A DNA stretch of 28,717 nucleotides from Chara braunii (taxonomy: Eukaryota > Streptophyta > Charophyceae > Charales > Characeae). Shown here piece after piece: positions 10,128-19,760 of the stretch. The stretch spans positions 78,191 through 106,907 of the forward strand of contig BFEA01000768.1 of assembly GCA_003427395.1 (NCBI GenBank), read 5' to 3'. How positions within the stretch are numbered: position 1 is the stretch's first letter; each line of letters starts with the position of its first letter. The notes below the pieces were generated by a model, which was not told where the DNA came from, searched no databases, and worked only from the letters and a program-made list of their open reading frames with translations. Both the position numbers and the translations under genes were made by a program.

Positions 10128-10411
10128 CCAGCCTTGAACCGGACGATAAGCCTTCACCCTCACCGATTTCACATGTATGGTGTAGAAATGGCGGGCCCGC
10201 AAGTATGTAACATACTTTAGATTCGGATGAATCCGACGCAACTACGCAGGCAAATATCGGACTTGACATTAGACGTGCACAACCAGCCTTGAACCGGACT
10301 ACAAGCCTTGCCCGTCACCTATCAGACATGCTGTAGAAATTGCGGGTGCGCAAATATGTAACTGATTTTAGACTCGGATGAATCCGATACAATGATGCAG
10401 GTAAATATTGG
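10128..10411. repeat. Direct duplication of about 130 bp, each copy with a palindrome
   Basis: 10128-10260 and 10283-10411 both start CCAGCCTTGAACCGGAC. Both contain GTAGAAAT, GCGGG and ATGTAAC, and each carries one palindrome (10223-10236; 10374-10387) with the same central GA. This lies upstream of the transposase-like gene, in the position of a promoter. Confidence 0.9.
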
Positions 10412-10453
10412 CAAGTCCGCATTGTCGCAGGTTCTTATGTCGGATGCATCCGA
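10223..10453. promoter_or_regulatory. Three exact palindromes upstream of the transposase-like gene
   Basis: Exact copies of TCGGATNNATCCGA lie at 10223-10236 (centre GA), 10374-10387 (GA) and 10440-10453 (GC). They sit 350-580 bp upstream of the preferred minus-strand ATG at 9872. Position and repetition suggest binding sites controlling that gene, with no direct proof. Confidence 0.6.
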
Positions 10454-10670
10454 GACACTTAAATCGAGATTTAGACAATTTCAGCATACACCACGAGTGC
10501 GTCAAGTATGTAATGCCGAACACCATCAGTACGCATACTGACGACGGAAGTGATCACGAGTCTTCCGCGTATTGACGACCTTCCCGCAGTGCCAAACAGT
10601 CGGCGGTCTGTGCTGTGGGGTGGCAAAAACACTCTTAGGGAACTTCGCGGTCTTGTTCGGAAATTGTTGG

Positions 10671-11750
10671 CGTAGCACCAGATGCTCACCAAACAGTTTC
10701 GAGCGTCGATGTAATGGACAAATCATATGATGCCTTACGATCAAGCAGTGGTTGATAGCTGGCCCCCTTTCCCGGTCTGGATCTTTGAGAGCAGAGTTTC
10801 GCACTCTACCGTGAGATCCATATCGGAGAAGGGGACCTGCTACCCTGCCGCTGTTAACTTTAGTCATCATAAGGGAGTCTATGACGCGGGAACCAAAAAA
10901 TGAGCAATTGCGGAGGAATATCACAGCCGCATGACGAACTTTTTGGCGTAGTACGAGATGCTCACCGACCAGTTCTGAATGTCGGTTGTATCGACACATC
11001 ATATGATGTTTTACAAGCAAGCAGTGATTCATAGCTGGCCCCCTTTTCCGGTCTGGATCTTTGAGAACAGAGTTTCGCACTTCATCGTGAGATCCATATC
11101 GGAGAAGGGGACCTGCTACCCTGCCGCTGTTAACTGTAGTCATCATAAGGGAGTCTATGACGCGAGAACCCGAAAATGAGCAATTGCGGGGGAATATCGC
11201 GGCCTCATGACGAACTTTTCGGCGTAGCACCAGATGCTCACCGTCCAGTTCTGAATGTCGGTTGTGTCGACACATCATATGATGTTTTACAAGCAAGCAG
11301 TGATTGATAGCTGGCCCCCTTTCCCGGTCTGGATCTTTGAGAGCAGAGTTTCGCACTCCACCGTGAGATCCATATCGGAGAAGGGGACCTGCTACCCCGC
11401 CGCTGTTAACTGTAGTCATCATAAGGGAGTCTATGACGCGAGAACCCCAAATGAGCAATCGTGGGGGAATATTGCGGCCGCATGACGAACTTTTTGGCGT
11501 AGCACCAGATGCTCACCGACGTGTTCTGAATGTCGGTTGTATCGACACATCATATGATGTTTTACAAGCAAGCAATGGTCGATTACTGGCCCCCCTCTCC
11601 GGTGTGGATCTTTGAGAGTAGATTTGATGCAATCCACCGTTAGACCCACATCGGAGAGGCGGACCTGCCATCATGCCGCTGTTGACGGTAATCATCATGT
11701 GGGAGTCGACAACGCGATGACCCCGCGATGTTCCAATCGGGAAGTTTTTT
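10671..11750. repeat. 276-bp tandem repeat, four copies
   Basis: Units begin at CGTAGCACCAGATG-like sequence at 10671, 10947, 11223 and 11498 (spacing 276, 276, 275). They stay highly similar, while the last one decays after about 11700. Each unit holds a 14-bp dyad ACATCATATGATGT (10996-11009, 11272-11285, 11547-11560; damaged in unit 1) and a TAGTCATCATAAGGGAGTCT box. The period is divisible by three, so one minus-strand frame stays open across three units (10526-11458). This need not mean it is translated. Fragments of the box recur at 12600-12620 and near 18618. Confidence 0.93.
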
Positions 11751-11759
11751 TGTGTTTTG

Positions 11760-12325
11760 TGCAGGTGTTGAACGTTCGGTGACGAGAAAGAACAAGCTCG
11801 AGCGGCCCCAAACTTCGGATGGATCCGAGACACAAGACATGTCGCACAAGGTCGATTGCAGCATCGGCCAGCGTCGCTTAGTCACTTTCGGCCTGGCAGC
11901 GGCAGCTGCACAGAGGGCTACGGACATGGCACCACATTTCATGGCATCCAATCCAAAAACCATCGTCGTCGTCGTCGGGGGTGATCACAAGCCTTCGCCG
12001 TCGCGAGAAAAAGACCCGACGATTTCGCAATCGGGATGTGCTATGCATTTTGCGCGGCTGCTTATCATCGGCCCATATGCAGCGTATTGATGCAAAGAGG
12101 AGTTTCTTTCAGCGGGTGTCCTGGGTAACAGACGACTTTTGCGGGGATGAGAATGAAAACGCTTGTGCAGCCGGCGACTTCGGATGAATCCGAGACACAA
12201 GATGTTCTGGTGGACAAGCATGATTACAGCCTCGACCGTCGCCGCTCACGTCATTTTCTGCCATGCTGCCATGCAGCGGCTGTTGCACAGAGGGCCACAG
12301 ACACGGGCACCACATTTCATGGCCG
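11760..12325. repeat. Direct duplication of about 200 bp, offset 365, each with a palindrome
   Basis: About 11805-11960 and 12170-12325 share CTTCGGATGRATCCGAGA with CACAAGA following, then GCAGCGGC, GCACAGAGGG and CACCACATTTCATGGC. The palindromes are at 11815-11828 (centre GG) and 12180-12193 (GA). A third palindrome with one mismatch is at 12530-12543. No gene is seen between 11760 and 12630. Confidence 0.88.
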
Positions 12326-12629
12326 TACCAGACGATCTAGAGGGCAGCGGACTGTTTGAAAGCGTCGTTTGCCTCGAAGGCGTGCAAGAACATAAACTCG
12401 ATGGTCTGCAGTTATCGAGTCGCACATATAGAATCCGACGGGTTGTTGTTTGACCAAGGATCGTCCTTGGGGAAGCCTTCACGCATCGCCTTCAACGTTG
12501 GGTGCACCCGCATGTATCTGATTGATGATTTGGATGAATCCGAAACACTTATAGAACGTCACCTTCGCAAGTTCAAATGCAACAACGCAGGTGTGAACTT
12601 TAGTCATCACGAGGGAGTCTCCTTTTCCC

Positions 12630-13716
12630 TTAAACACAAGGTCTGACCACACGTCCGTATCTTGTGACATACGGGGTTTCCCGCGGACGAGGTCGTGAAT
12701 GGAAGCCATACATAGCATTCATAGATGATCCATACACATGGATCTGCGGCTCGTCGACTGTTGCCTTCTCCGAAAACACGGACATGTATTTCATCCTAAC
12801 AAACCTTCTTCGTCGTGCCACGGAATTCCCTATACAGTCACGTATTTCAGACACTTTCTTTTTCACATTATCCCATAATGACAGAAAAACTCTTACCTGA
12901 CCTGCTCTCACCAAGTCTGACCGCCCATCTACATCTGGGTGAGACATGACCGCCTTGAACCTGGATCCCTGAAGCACCATCTCGTTTCGTGACACAAGCA
13001 CAACTCCATCCACAAGTTTCCCGCTTTTGCTTGAAGAAGCCACACATAGCACTCTGGCGAAAGGACATCCGTCATCCGTCAAGCGCACACAACAGTACGA
13101 CAGAGCTTGTGGAGAAGTCCCTGGGCAACCGGGTGGGAAGTGTTCCAAGAATGAACAATGACGAGCGCAGTCCACCAACTCTTGCTTCTGCGAACATCCC
13201 CAAGTTCGTGGCGAAGATGTGATATACTCGTAGTGGAGGCGACGTCTGAAGCTGGTACGGAAGCGGACCGGTTCACCCTTATCGTCCAAGGTCTTTCGAT
13301 GGAGGACACCAGCAGGCAGTGCAACGAGGCTCCCGAACTCCAACATGTTGGCAAACTTGTAATGGCTTGCCCATGGGTAGGAACGCTCCATCGCCTTCCA
13401 GTCATTTTCGTTCCATTCGTCGAGATGCCGGTTCATGTAAGGGACGACGGTCGTCCATGGGTCGTCCTCGAAGTCGTCCTCGGGTGCATCGTCGATCCAC
13501 ATTTGACCGTCATGATGCCGCAACGATCTCGCACAGGGTGGAAAGGGTTTCGCTAAGCGCATGTGCCTCTCGGGTGTCCTGGCGATGCTTGTCGAAGGAC
13601 TCGACGACATTAAACTCCCTACACAACACGAACACATAGATAGACATACGGAAGAGGAGAGGGTCGTAAACAATGTCGGTGAACGATAATTTCCCCGACA
13701 ACGCCCACACCCAGCT
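12630..13716 (-). CDS. Unrecognised protein, probably one exon or gene with a frame slip
   Basis: The minus-strand frame below about 13530 is open to the stop at 12630 and looks like real protein. It has an acidic start (WIDDAPEDDFEDDPWTTVVP), a mixed central part (SYPWASHYKFANMLEFGSLV, then VRLTDDGCPFARVLCVASSS), an SLWDNVKKKVSEI helix and a basic end (RYGRVVRP). Above it, 13510-13716 is open in another frame (SFTDIVYDPLLFRMSIYVFV, then DKHRQDTREAHALSETLSTL). A one-base slip near 13515-13530 would join them. TTACAG just upstream of 13717 resembles a 3' splice site, so an earlier exon may exist. It is on the same strand as the transposase-like gene. I do not recognise the family. Confidence 0.5.
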
Positions 13717-13740
13717 GTAACGCCCTACACTTTTTTGTCA

Positions 13741-13850
13741 GCGAAGCCCTTACAAAAGGCCGTCAATCGGAATCGTCCAAAAAAAAGATCTTTCCACGTC
13801 GCATTGCAAAGCCCTTACATAAGGTCACCAATCAGAGAAGTTCACCAAGC
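13741..13850. repeat. Short direct duplication
   Basis: GCGAAGCCCTTACAAAAGG (13741 onward) recurs with changes as GCAAAGCCCTTACATAAGG (about 13803 onward), and the following bases are partly conserved. From here to about 14150 I see nothing else. Confidence 0.6.
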
Positions 13851-14180
13851 CAATGGAGTGTTTTCTAAAAGTCACGCAGGGACCCGTTCCAGAGCAGATG
13901 CGGGTTTTCCAAAATTATCAAAACCCACGCCGTAAAGCACATTGAGACGGACAGAACAGTGGGACGACCCTCGTCGAACGGAACAGCACACCGACGCCGG
14001 ACAACCACATTACACCGCCTCATCTACAGAAGAGGTTTTCGCACAGTCGACATGACAAGTACTTTTCGCAGAGCCATGAAAGCACACACTCTACCTACCA
14101 CGGTCATTCTGAATACAAGCTGAACAGAAGTGCAAGACAAAAGCTTATCCAAGCCTACCGCACCGCCCCGGATCCGAGGT

Positions 14181-15358
14181 TCGGATCAATCCGAGCCACC
14201 CGCCAACAGAAGTCCTAGACAGAAGCTCATCCATGCCTACCAGTCCGTGGTTCGGATCAATCCGAGCAACCGCCCCGGAAAGATAGAAATTAAATGGGAT
14301 GTCGTGCGACCGTCCATGGCTCGGATTAATCCGAGCCACCGCCCAGCGACCTCGCCTCACTCGGAGGGATGTGGCAGAAGGATGAGATACCCCTGGAATC
14401 GAAGTCGGAGCCAGTAGGAAGCAACACGTCCTTTCCGATGTTTGCCTTACTGCCTCATCTGCAAAAAAACAAAAGCCAAGAGTGCCAGACAAATCAGACG
14501 CAATCGCCGTCGAGATATGAGGTTCAGATTAATTATTTGGACCACAGCAAAGGGTTTCAGTCAATCGGTACCCAGACGTCCTTCGAAATGTTCACATTTT
14601 GCCTCTCGGAAGGACAAATAAACAACGAATGCCATGAGTGCCCACCATCGGTTATTGTATGTTGCATTCAGGATGCGTGGCGTGTGCCGCCGTTTCCTTT
14701 CCCGATGAGACCTCCCGTCACTGGGTGTGATACTCACCTCGGGACTCCCGATGCGGTGAGGGATGTGGTTCGGATTGATCCGAGCTATATCACACGTTTA
14801 GGAGTGACGCGGAACTTATATGTCCTATGTGAGTATTGCACAACCCAATGCAAAAAAAATAAACACTGACAACAGCCACGCCAGCCGTCCGTCAGTCGTT
14901 TGTGGTTGTGGTTCGGATTCATCCGAGCTACAAACGAAGGCAAAAGCAGATGGGGAGCTATCGGAGTCATGATTTCTGGAGATGTTTACTTCGAAGCGAT
15001 CCCCTGTACCGTCGTTGTCCCTTCCACTAAGACATCGGAGGGATGCGGTTCTCGTTGAGACTTCCCACGAGCCGAGGGTTGTAGTTCAGATTCATCCGAA
15101 CTACATCACACGTTCCGTAGTGAGGCGAAACAAAAAACGTCCAGCTTGAGAATTGCACAACCCCTCGTGGGAGACAAAGAATACCGACGGAAGTCATGAG
15201 TGGCGGGTTGTCATGGAAAGGGGGTCGCCTCAGAGCTCTCGATGGGGGAACGTTGTGTGTAAACAATGGGTGGGATGTAAGGGGGGCATAGTCATCCAAC
15301 CACTGGCATCGCAAATGACATCTACTATTGCCTTCATCCCGAGATCGGATGAATCCGA
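14181..15358. promoter_or_regulatory. Palindrome cluster, seven copies plus one wreck
   Basis: Copies lie at 14181-14194 (centre CA), 14252-14265 (CA), 14321-14334 (TA, perfect dyad), 14770-14783 (TG), 14913-14926 (TC), 15086-15099 (TC, one mismatch) and 15345-15358 (GA). A heavily decayed one is at 14524-14537. The first three recur every 69-71 bp within a tandem duplication that shares GAAGCTCATCCATGCCTACC-like sequence. The copy at 15086 sits in a dyad that extends over 26 bp (15080-15105) with one arm mismatch. No convincing gene lies in 13717-15460. Confidence 0.7.
14765..15200. repeat. Diverged direct duplication, offset about 315, with palindromes
   Basis: About 14765-14870 and 15080-15195 each start with a palindrome and continue ATCACACGTT, AGTGA, TGTCC/CGTCC and ATTGCACAACCC. 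It shows that palindromes were amplified within larger units. Confidence 0.75.
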
Positions 15359-15460
15359 ATTCCATCCGGAACAAGTGGCACGAAGAGCACTCTCTCACTC
15401 CCGCTGCAATCCCGAGAACGCCTCCCTAAGCTGCTCTGGAAAACAAGGCTGCGATTAATC

Positions 15461-16057
15461 GGAATCGAAATGTGATCGGCGTGGATCAAGAGCTGATCGT
15501 TCCACGAGGTCATTGTGCGTTCATTCAGCTCATATTTCGAGACTGCAATCGTCGCGAGGATTGTCCACGTCAGAGTTCGCCCAAAATGAATCGTGGCGAG
15601 GGGACGGGCTGCCGCACGGGCGGCGGTGCTGTGAAGTTTTCCTATGGGCGAGATGGAACTTGTGAGCGCTAGTTCCATATCCAAAATGTTGTCGATGCGT
15701 GTCCGGCGTCTCGCGCCCGGTTGCGTGGCGGTTCCTCATTGCTAGCTGCGTGTGCGAGAACGGGCGATGAGACAGGGAACGTTCAAGACAACAAGAAAAA
15801 GATCCTGATGTCGTCCACAACCGCGATAGACATGTTCCATCACCGAGTCGATCGGAAACGAGCTCGAAGTTGGCACTTGGCGGTGGGATGTCGCGGGATC
15901 GGTGGTAATCTGGGATGTTTCGGATTTGCTATGCGTATCCTTTGTGCGCAACGGGTCGTCGCTGAACGTTGTGGATGGGTGGCTTGGCCACTGTTGGTTG
16001 TGAGTGCAACACGGGCGATTCCTGTTGGAGGTGCCGGTTGTCGTGAGGCTTCCAGCT
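15461..16057. other. No gene recognised
   Basis: Frames are open on both strands (for example 15721-16218 plus), but their translations are Arg/Cys/Gly-rich without any family signal. I read this as GC-rich spacer. Confidence 0.5.
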
Positions 16058-16200
16058 ATCAGCGCTGCGATAACAGATCGTCCGATAGACGTCAACACCG
16101 GAGATGGATGGACGGGATCTTAAAGTCGATCGACACGCGTTTTTCAGATGACGTCTCCGGTGTTGACGTCTATTGGGTGATGTGTTATCGCAGCGGTGAT
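16058..16200. repeat. Long hairpin: 47-bp inverted repeat around a 49-bp loop
   Basis: 16058-16104 and the reverse complement of 16154-16200 match at 42 of 47 positions. The inner 20 bases (ATAGACGTCAACACCGGAGA) are perfect. Equal arm lengths and no gap suggest a fairly recent foldback or a transcribed hairpin. It could be a MITE or a small-RNA precursor, and neither is shown. Confidence 0.88.
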
Positions 16201-16284
16201 CACATACCGCGATTTTGAGGATGCCAGGGAGCAACGACGATGAAACTTCGTCCACGCGTCAAATGCGGTCGTCAGAGGCGTCCG

Positions 16285-16865
16285 ACGATCTTGACTGTGA
16301 AAGCCGCAGACCATTTCGAATTCCAGACGTCATGCGCAAGATGGTGACGTCAGCATGTGTCAGTGGAATGAAACTTTCGTGGTTGTGAGCTGCGTACATC
16401 GTGGGCTGAAGATCGCGCGCATGTCAACTCGTGCGTGATAGACGGAGCAGGCGGTGATATAGAAGAATACTCGCACGACCGACTTCAATGCGATATCCTA
16501 AGTAGACTGGGGGAGGACGACCCGCGAGCCAGGGTCCAAGAAAGTGTACCAACAAACGATGTCGAGCACGGCAAGAGTCGAGGGCGATGCGACTTTCTCC
16601 ACGGGTCAGATGCGGTCGACGGAGGGCGCCAAGACTAGAGGGCGATGTTGAGGATGCCAACAAGCGATGGTGAGGACGCCGACAAGCGATGTTGAGGATG
16701 CAAACAATCGATGTTGAGGACGCCAAGACTCGAGGCCGATGACTGTGAAAGCTGCAAGCCATTGCCCGTCGCTGACGTCATGTGCAAGATGATGACGTCA
16801 GCATGTGTCACTGCATGGGGTCTTCCGTCATTGTGATCGGTGGGCGTCGTGCGCTCAAGATCGTG
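16285..16865. repeat. Diverged direct duplication, about 120 bp, offset about 455
   Basis: About 16285-16420 and 16740-16870 share GACTGTGAAAGC, GACGTCATG, GCAAGATG, TGACGTCAGCATGTGTCA and AAGATCG. Each copy contains TGACGTCA, a CRE/bZIP-type core, which in a duplicated spacer may be coincidental. Confidence 0.8.
16644..16731. repeat. 22-bp minisatellite, about four units
   Basis: Units of GATGTTGAGGATGCCAACAAGC type start at 16644, 16666, 16688 and 16710 with a few substitutions, and the last unit is partial. Confidence 0.88.
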
Positions 16866-16870
16866 CGCGC

Positions 16871-17459
16871 GTGATTGGCGGAGCAAGTGGTGGCAGAGAA
16901 CAAGACTTGCACGGTCGAAGGAGCGGAAGGGCAATGGGAAGAGGTGGGGGCTTGAAATGGTGAAGGGGTCGAGCAGGGGGCGTGGGCTTCTTACTGACCA
17001 GCGAGTCGACAAACACGTCCAGCCAACACAAGAAAGCACAGCGCGAACGGGACGATGCGAAAGGTCTACAGTCGCGTGACGTTTTCGTTAGCGCCCCCGA
17101 CTATCGACGATTGCTGGAAGAACGAGGGCCTGGATGCGCAAGGGGCCTGCGATATGATGCGGGCGACTTCGAGCGATGGCGGGCGTGTCGCAAAGGCAGC
17201 ACACGGAAGAAATGACACCAGCGAACGGGTGTGACAACCACCCCCACTCGTTTGGTGCCCGACAGGAGAACAAAGAGTGCAGTGAGTGGGGTTTGAGGGG
17301 CCTTTCAGCTGCCCGCCGCAGGTACTGCCGCATCGGGGGCTGTGACATCAGGCGGTCCCTTTTTTGACGGACCCTCCTCACGAAATCGCACGGTTCGAAA
17401 CTGTCGCGGGAGGGCGGGCCGTGATTGCGAGAGGACTGGTCTTTTTTCACTGTGCTATT
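16871..17459. other. No gene recognised
   Basis: GC-rich sequence. Open frames occur on both strands but show no motif or family signal. Confidence 0.45.
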
Positions 17460-17598
17460 GACGGTCCCAATGCATCATCTGGCGCAAATTTTCCCGCCCA
17501 CTTTTCAATATCGGGGAACGCGCGGATTTTACCGTGATATCGACAGTTCCAACGCGTCATCCGGCGTGACTTTTCCCGCCCACTTTCGTTTCTTGGGC
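17460..17598 (+). promoter_or_regulatory. Tandem duplication with two E2F-type TTTCCCGCC sites
   Basis: 17460-17516 and 17540-17598 are diverged copies. Each has TTTTCCCGCCCACTTT, containing the E2F consensus TTTCCCGCC (17490-17498 and 17572-17580). In plants and algae such sites mark S-phase promoters. A palindrome with one mismatch (17604-17617) follows directly. No clear gene starts downstream before the TC microsatellite, so the promoter role is only a possibility. Confidence 0.45.
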
Positions 17599-18038
17599 CC
17601 CGCTCGGATGTATCCGCCATTCGAATGACGGTGGCGCCATTCTGCGAATTTGCAGGTGGGGATTGCAATCGTCCGAAGCAGCAGGCAATCGCAGGTGTCG
17701 CCAACCCTCACGGCCGAAAATGCCCGTCGCGCGCCCGGACCACCCGCCCCTGCCAGCGACACAACCATCTCGTCGCCGAGGGACACATCCATCTCGTGGT
17801 CGTCTCCCCCGCCGTTTGCCTCACTTCTCTCTCTCTCCCTCGTCGCCATATCCCTCGCCTCGCCATCTCCTTCGCGTCGCAATCTCCCACGTCTCCATTC
17901 GCGTTTTTGCCCTTTCACGCGTCGGCACCTCCCTTTTCGCGTGTCGCGACACGCGTCGTCGTATTGCGGTTTGAGATCATCAACCAAGTCGCCGGGGCCA
18001 TTGTTTCCAACAACAGTTGTAAATCGAGGAAAGAAAAG

Positions 18039-18316
18039 GTGCGTTCTCTCTCTCATTCTATCTCCCTTTCTCATCTCTCTCTNNNNNNNNNNNNNNNNNN
18101 NNNNNNNNNNNNNNNNNNNNNNNNNNNNNNNNNNNNNNNNNNNNNNNNNNNNNNNNNNNNNNNNNNNNNNNNNNNNNNNNNNNNNNNNNNNNNNNNNNNN
18201 NNNNNNNNNNNNNNNNNNNNNNNNNNNNNNNNNNNNNNNNNNNNNNNNNNNNNNNNNNNNNNNNNNNNNNNNNNNNNNNNNNNNNNNNNNNNNNNNNNNN
18301 NNNNNNNNNNNNNNNN

Positions 18317-18377
<61 letters not shown>

Positions 18378-18435
18378 GTATCTCTCCCTCTCTCGCTCTC
18401 TCTCGCTCCCTCTCTCCCTCTCTCTCTTTCTCTCG
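18039..18435. repeat. (TC)n microsatellite interrupted by an assembly gap
   Basis: Interrupted TC repeats flank the N run on both sides, and 18317-18371 is nearly pure TC. Ser/Leu and Arg/Glu repeat translations here are not genes. Confidence 0.97.
18083..18316. other. Assembly gap (234 N)
   Basis: A run of 234 N inside the TC microsatellite. The true size and content are unknown. Single N bases also occur at 5682, 19475 and 23924. Confidence 0.99.
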
Positions 18436-18746
18436 TCATTTCCACCGACCTGAAAAGTCCTGCCATGCTGGGTTTGCAAAGACCGTCAGAGTGCCCACAC
18501 GTGTACGCGATCTGTAGTCGGGATTCGTGCGGTGGCGATTACATTGGGTTCAGTCGCCGCGAACGAGCAGTGTCGTGTGATCCAACAGGGATTTCTCTCC
18601 ATGAGTTCGATGTGTGATAGGGAGTCTATGACGTTCGGGGCTATTTGATCGTGATAATTAATTGGGTCGTGTGATGAAGACGGAGATCGCCTCTATGTCG
18701 CTCTCTCTCTCTCTCGCTATCTCTTTATCTCTCTTTCTGTCTTTTA

Positions 18747-18829
18747 TCTCGTTCGTTTCACTGCGCTTGTCTGTGTCGTTCGCACAAAGTTTGCGAACAT
18801 AACTGACAAGCGCAGACAAACGAACGAGA
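18747..18829. repeat. Imperfect hairpin with a very short loop
   Basis: TCTCGTTCGTTT with CTGCGCTTGTC (from 18747) returns as its reverse complement ending at 18829 with several mismatches, leaving only about six bases of loop at 18785-18790. It resembles a foldback and adjoins the foldback array to the right. Confidence 0.75.
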
Positions 18830-18914
18830 CAGAATCAACAGCGTCGTGTTCCACCACCATCGTCGTCAGTTTTCTATCAGTGACTCTATGTCGTTCGTCT
18901 TTTCCGTCGGCCTG

Positions 18915-19760
18915 CTTTCGCGAATCTAGTTCCATTGGCGACCACTCGCCCCGATAAGATGGCACACTCACACGTCCACGTGGCAGGTCCTGAACAAGCG
19001 TGGGCTCGCTGATGGATGCGGGGCTCTATGTGGCAACAGAATGTTGTCGAATAGAGCCCCGCACCCATCAGCGTGGCCACGCATGATGACGACTTGACAC
19101 GTGGACGTGTGTGCCGTCGTGTTCAACTACCATCTTCGTCCCCGTTGTTAGTTTGTCTTCAGCGCCTCTATTTCGTTTGTCTTATGCGTTGGCCTGTTTC
19201 TTTCGCGAACGTACCTCGGGGTGTGTTTGCAGATCTCGTTCCATTGGCGGCCACTCGCCCCGATCAGATGGCACAGTCAAACGTCCACGTGTCAGTTCCT
19301 GAACGAGCGTGTGCACGCTGATGGATGCGAGGCTCTATGAGGCAGCAGAAAGGATGCCAGGCTGGAATATAGCCCCGCACCCATCAGCGTGGCCACGCAT
19401 GTTCAGGACATGACATGCGGACGTGTGAGTGTGCCATCTGATCGGGGCGAGATGAAGGAGTTTCGGGAGCAAGANGCGTGGCCACGCATGTTCAGGACAT
19501 GACATGCGGACGTGTGAGTGTGCCATCTGATCGGGGCGAGATGAAGGAGTTTCGGGAGCAAGAATGCATGTGTTTCATTGGCGATCACTCGCACCGATCA
19601 GATGGCACACTCAGACATCCACGTGTCACGTCCTGAACAAGCGTGGCCACGCTGATGGATGCGGGGCTCTATCTGATCGTCGCCACGCATGTTCAGGAGT
19701 TGTCACGTGGACATGTGAGTGTGCCATGTGATCGGGGCGAGTGGTCACCAACGAAACGGA
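18915..19760. repeat. Three tandem foldback units
   Basis: Each unit has a left arm with CCACTCGCCCCGATCAGATG-like sequence, CGTCCACGTG and GCTGATGGATGCG, and a right arm with the reverse complement. Unit 1 spans about 18915-19123 and has an inner 22-bp stem (19008-19029 against 19051-19072, one mismatch). Unit 2 spans about 19231-19455. Unit 3 spans about 19569-19756 and has lost part of the stem. The sequence between units 1 and 2 repeats the left flank of unit 1 (from about 18840), so the units spread by tandem duplication. They are probably MITE or foldback relics. Confidence 0.82.
19387..19563. repeat. Identical 88-bp duplication flanking a single N
   Basis: 19387-19474 and 19476-19563 are identical as I read them, with one N between. 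Everything around is diverged, so this is best explained as two overlapping contig ends placed side by side. One copy is probably artefactual. Confidence 0.85.

Noticed and set aside
10526-11458. A 310-codon minus-strand open frame
   Set aside because: It is open only because the 276-bp satellite has a period divisible by three. The fourth unit (spacing 275) breaks it, and differences between units do not favour silent positions.
14181-14334. A CRISPR-like array (repeats every 69-71 bp)
   Set aside because: Only three units; the spacers are themselves duplicated, the genome is eukaryotic, and no cas genes are present.
14369-14869. A 166-codon plus-strand frame
   Set aside because: It crosses a palindrome and diverged duplications. 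The repeated peptide pattern follows the DNA repeats and no family is recognisable.
15721-16218. A 165-codon plus-strand frame
   Set aside because: It is Arg/Cys/Gly-rich and runs through the 47-bp hairpin, with an equally long frame on the other strand.
17385-17405. A possible tRNA B-box (GGTTCGAAACT)
   Set aside because: No A-box at the right distance and no cloverleaf. I found no tRNA or rRNA gene in the window.
17529-18617. Long frames with Ser/Leu or Arg/Glu repeats
   Set aside because: They run through the TC microsatellite and the N gap. Upstream parts are low-complexity and have no family signal.
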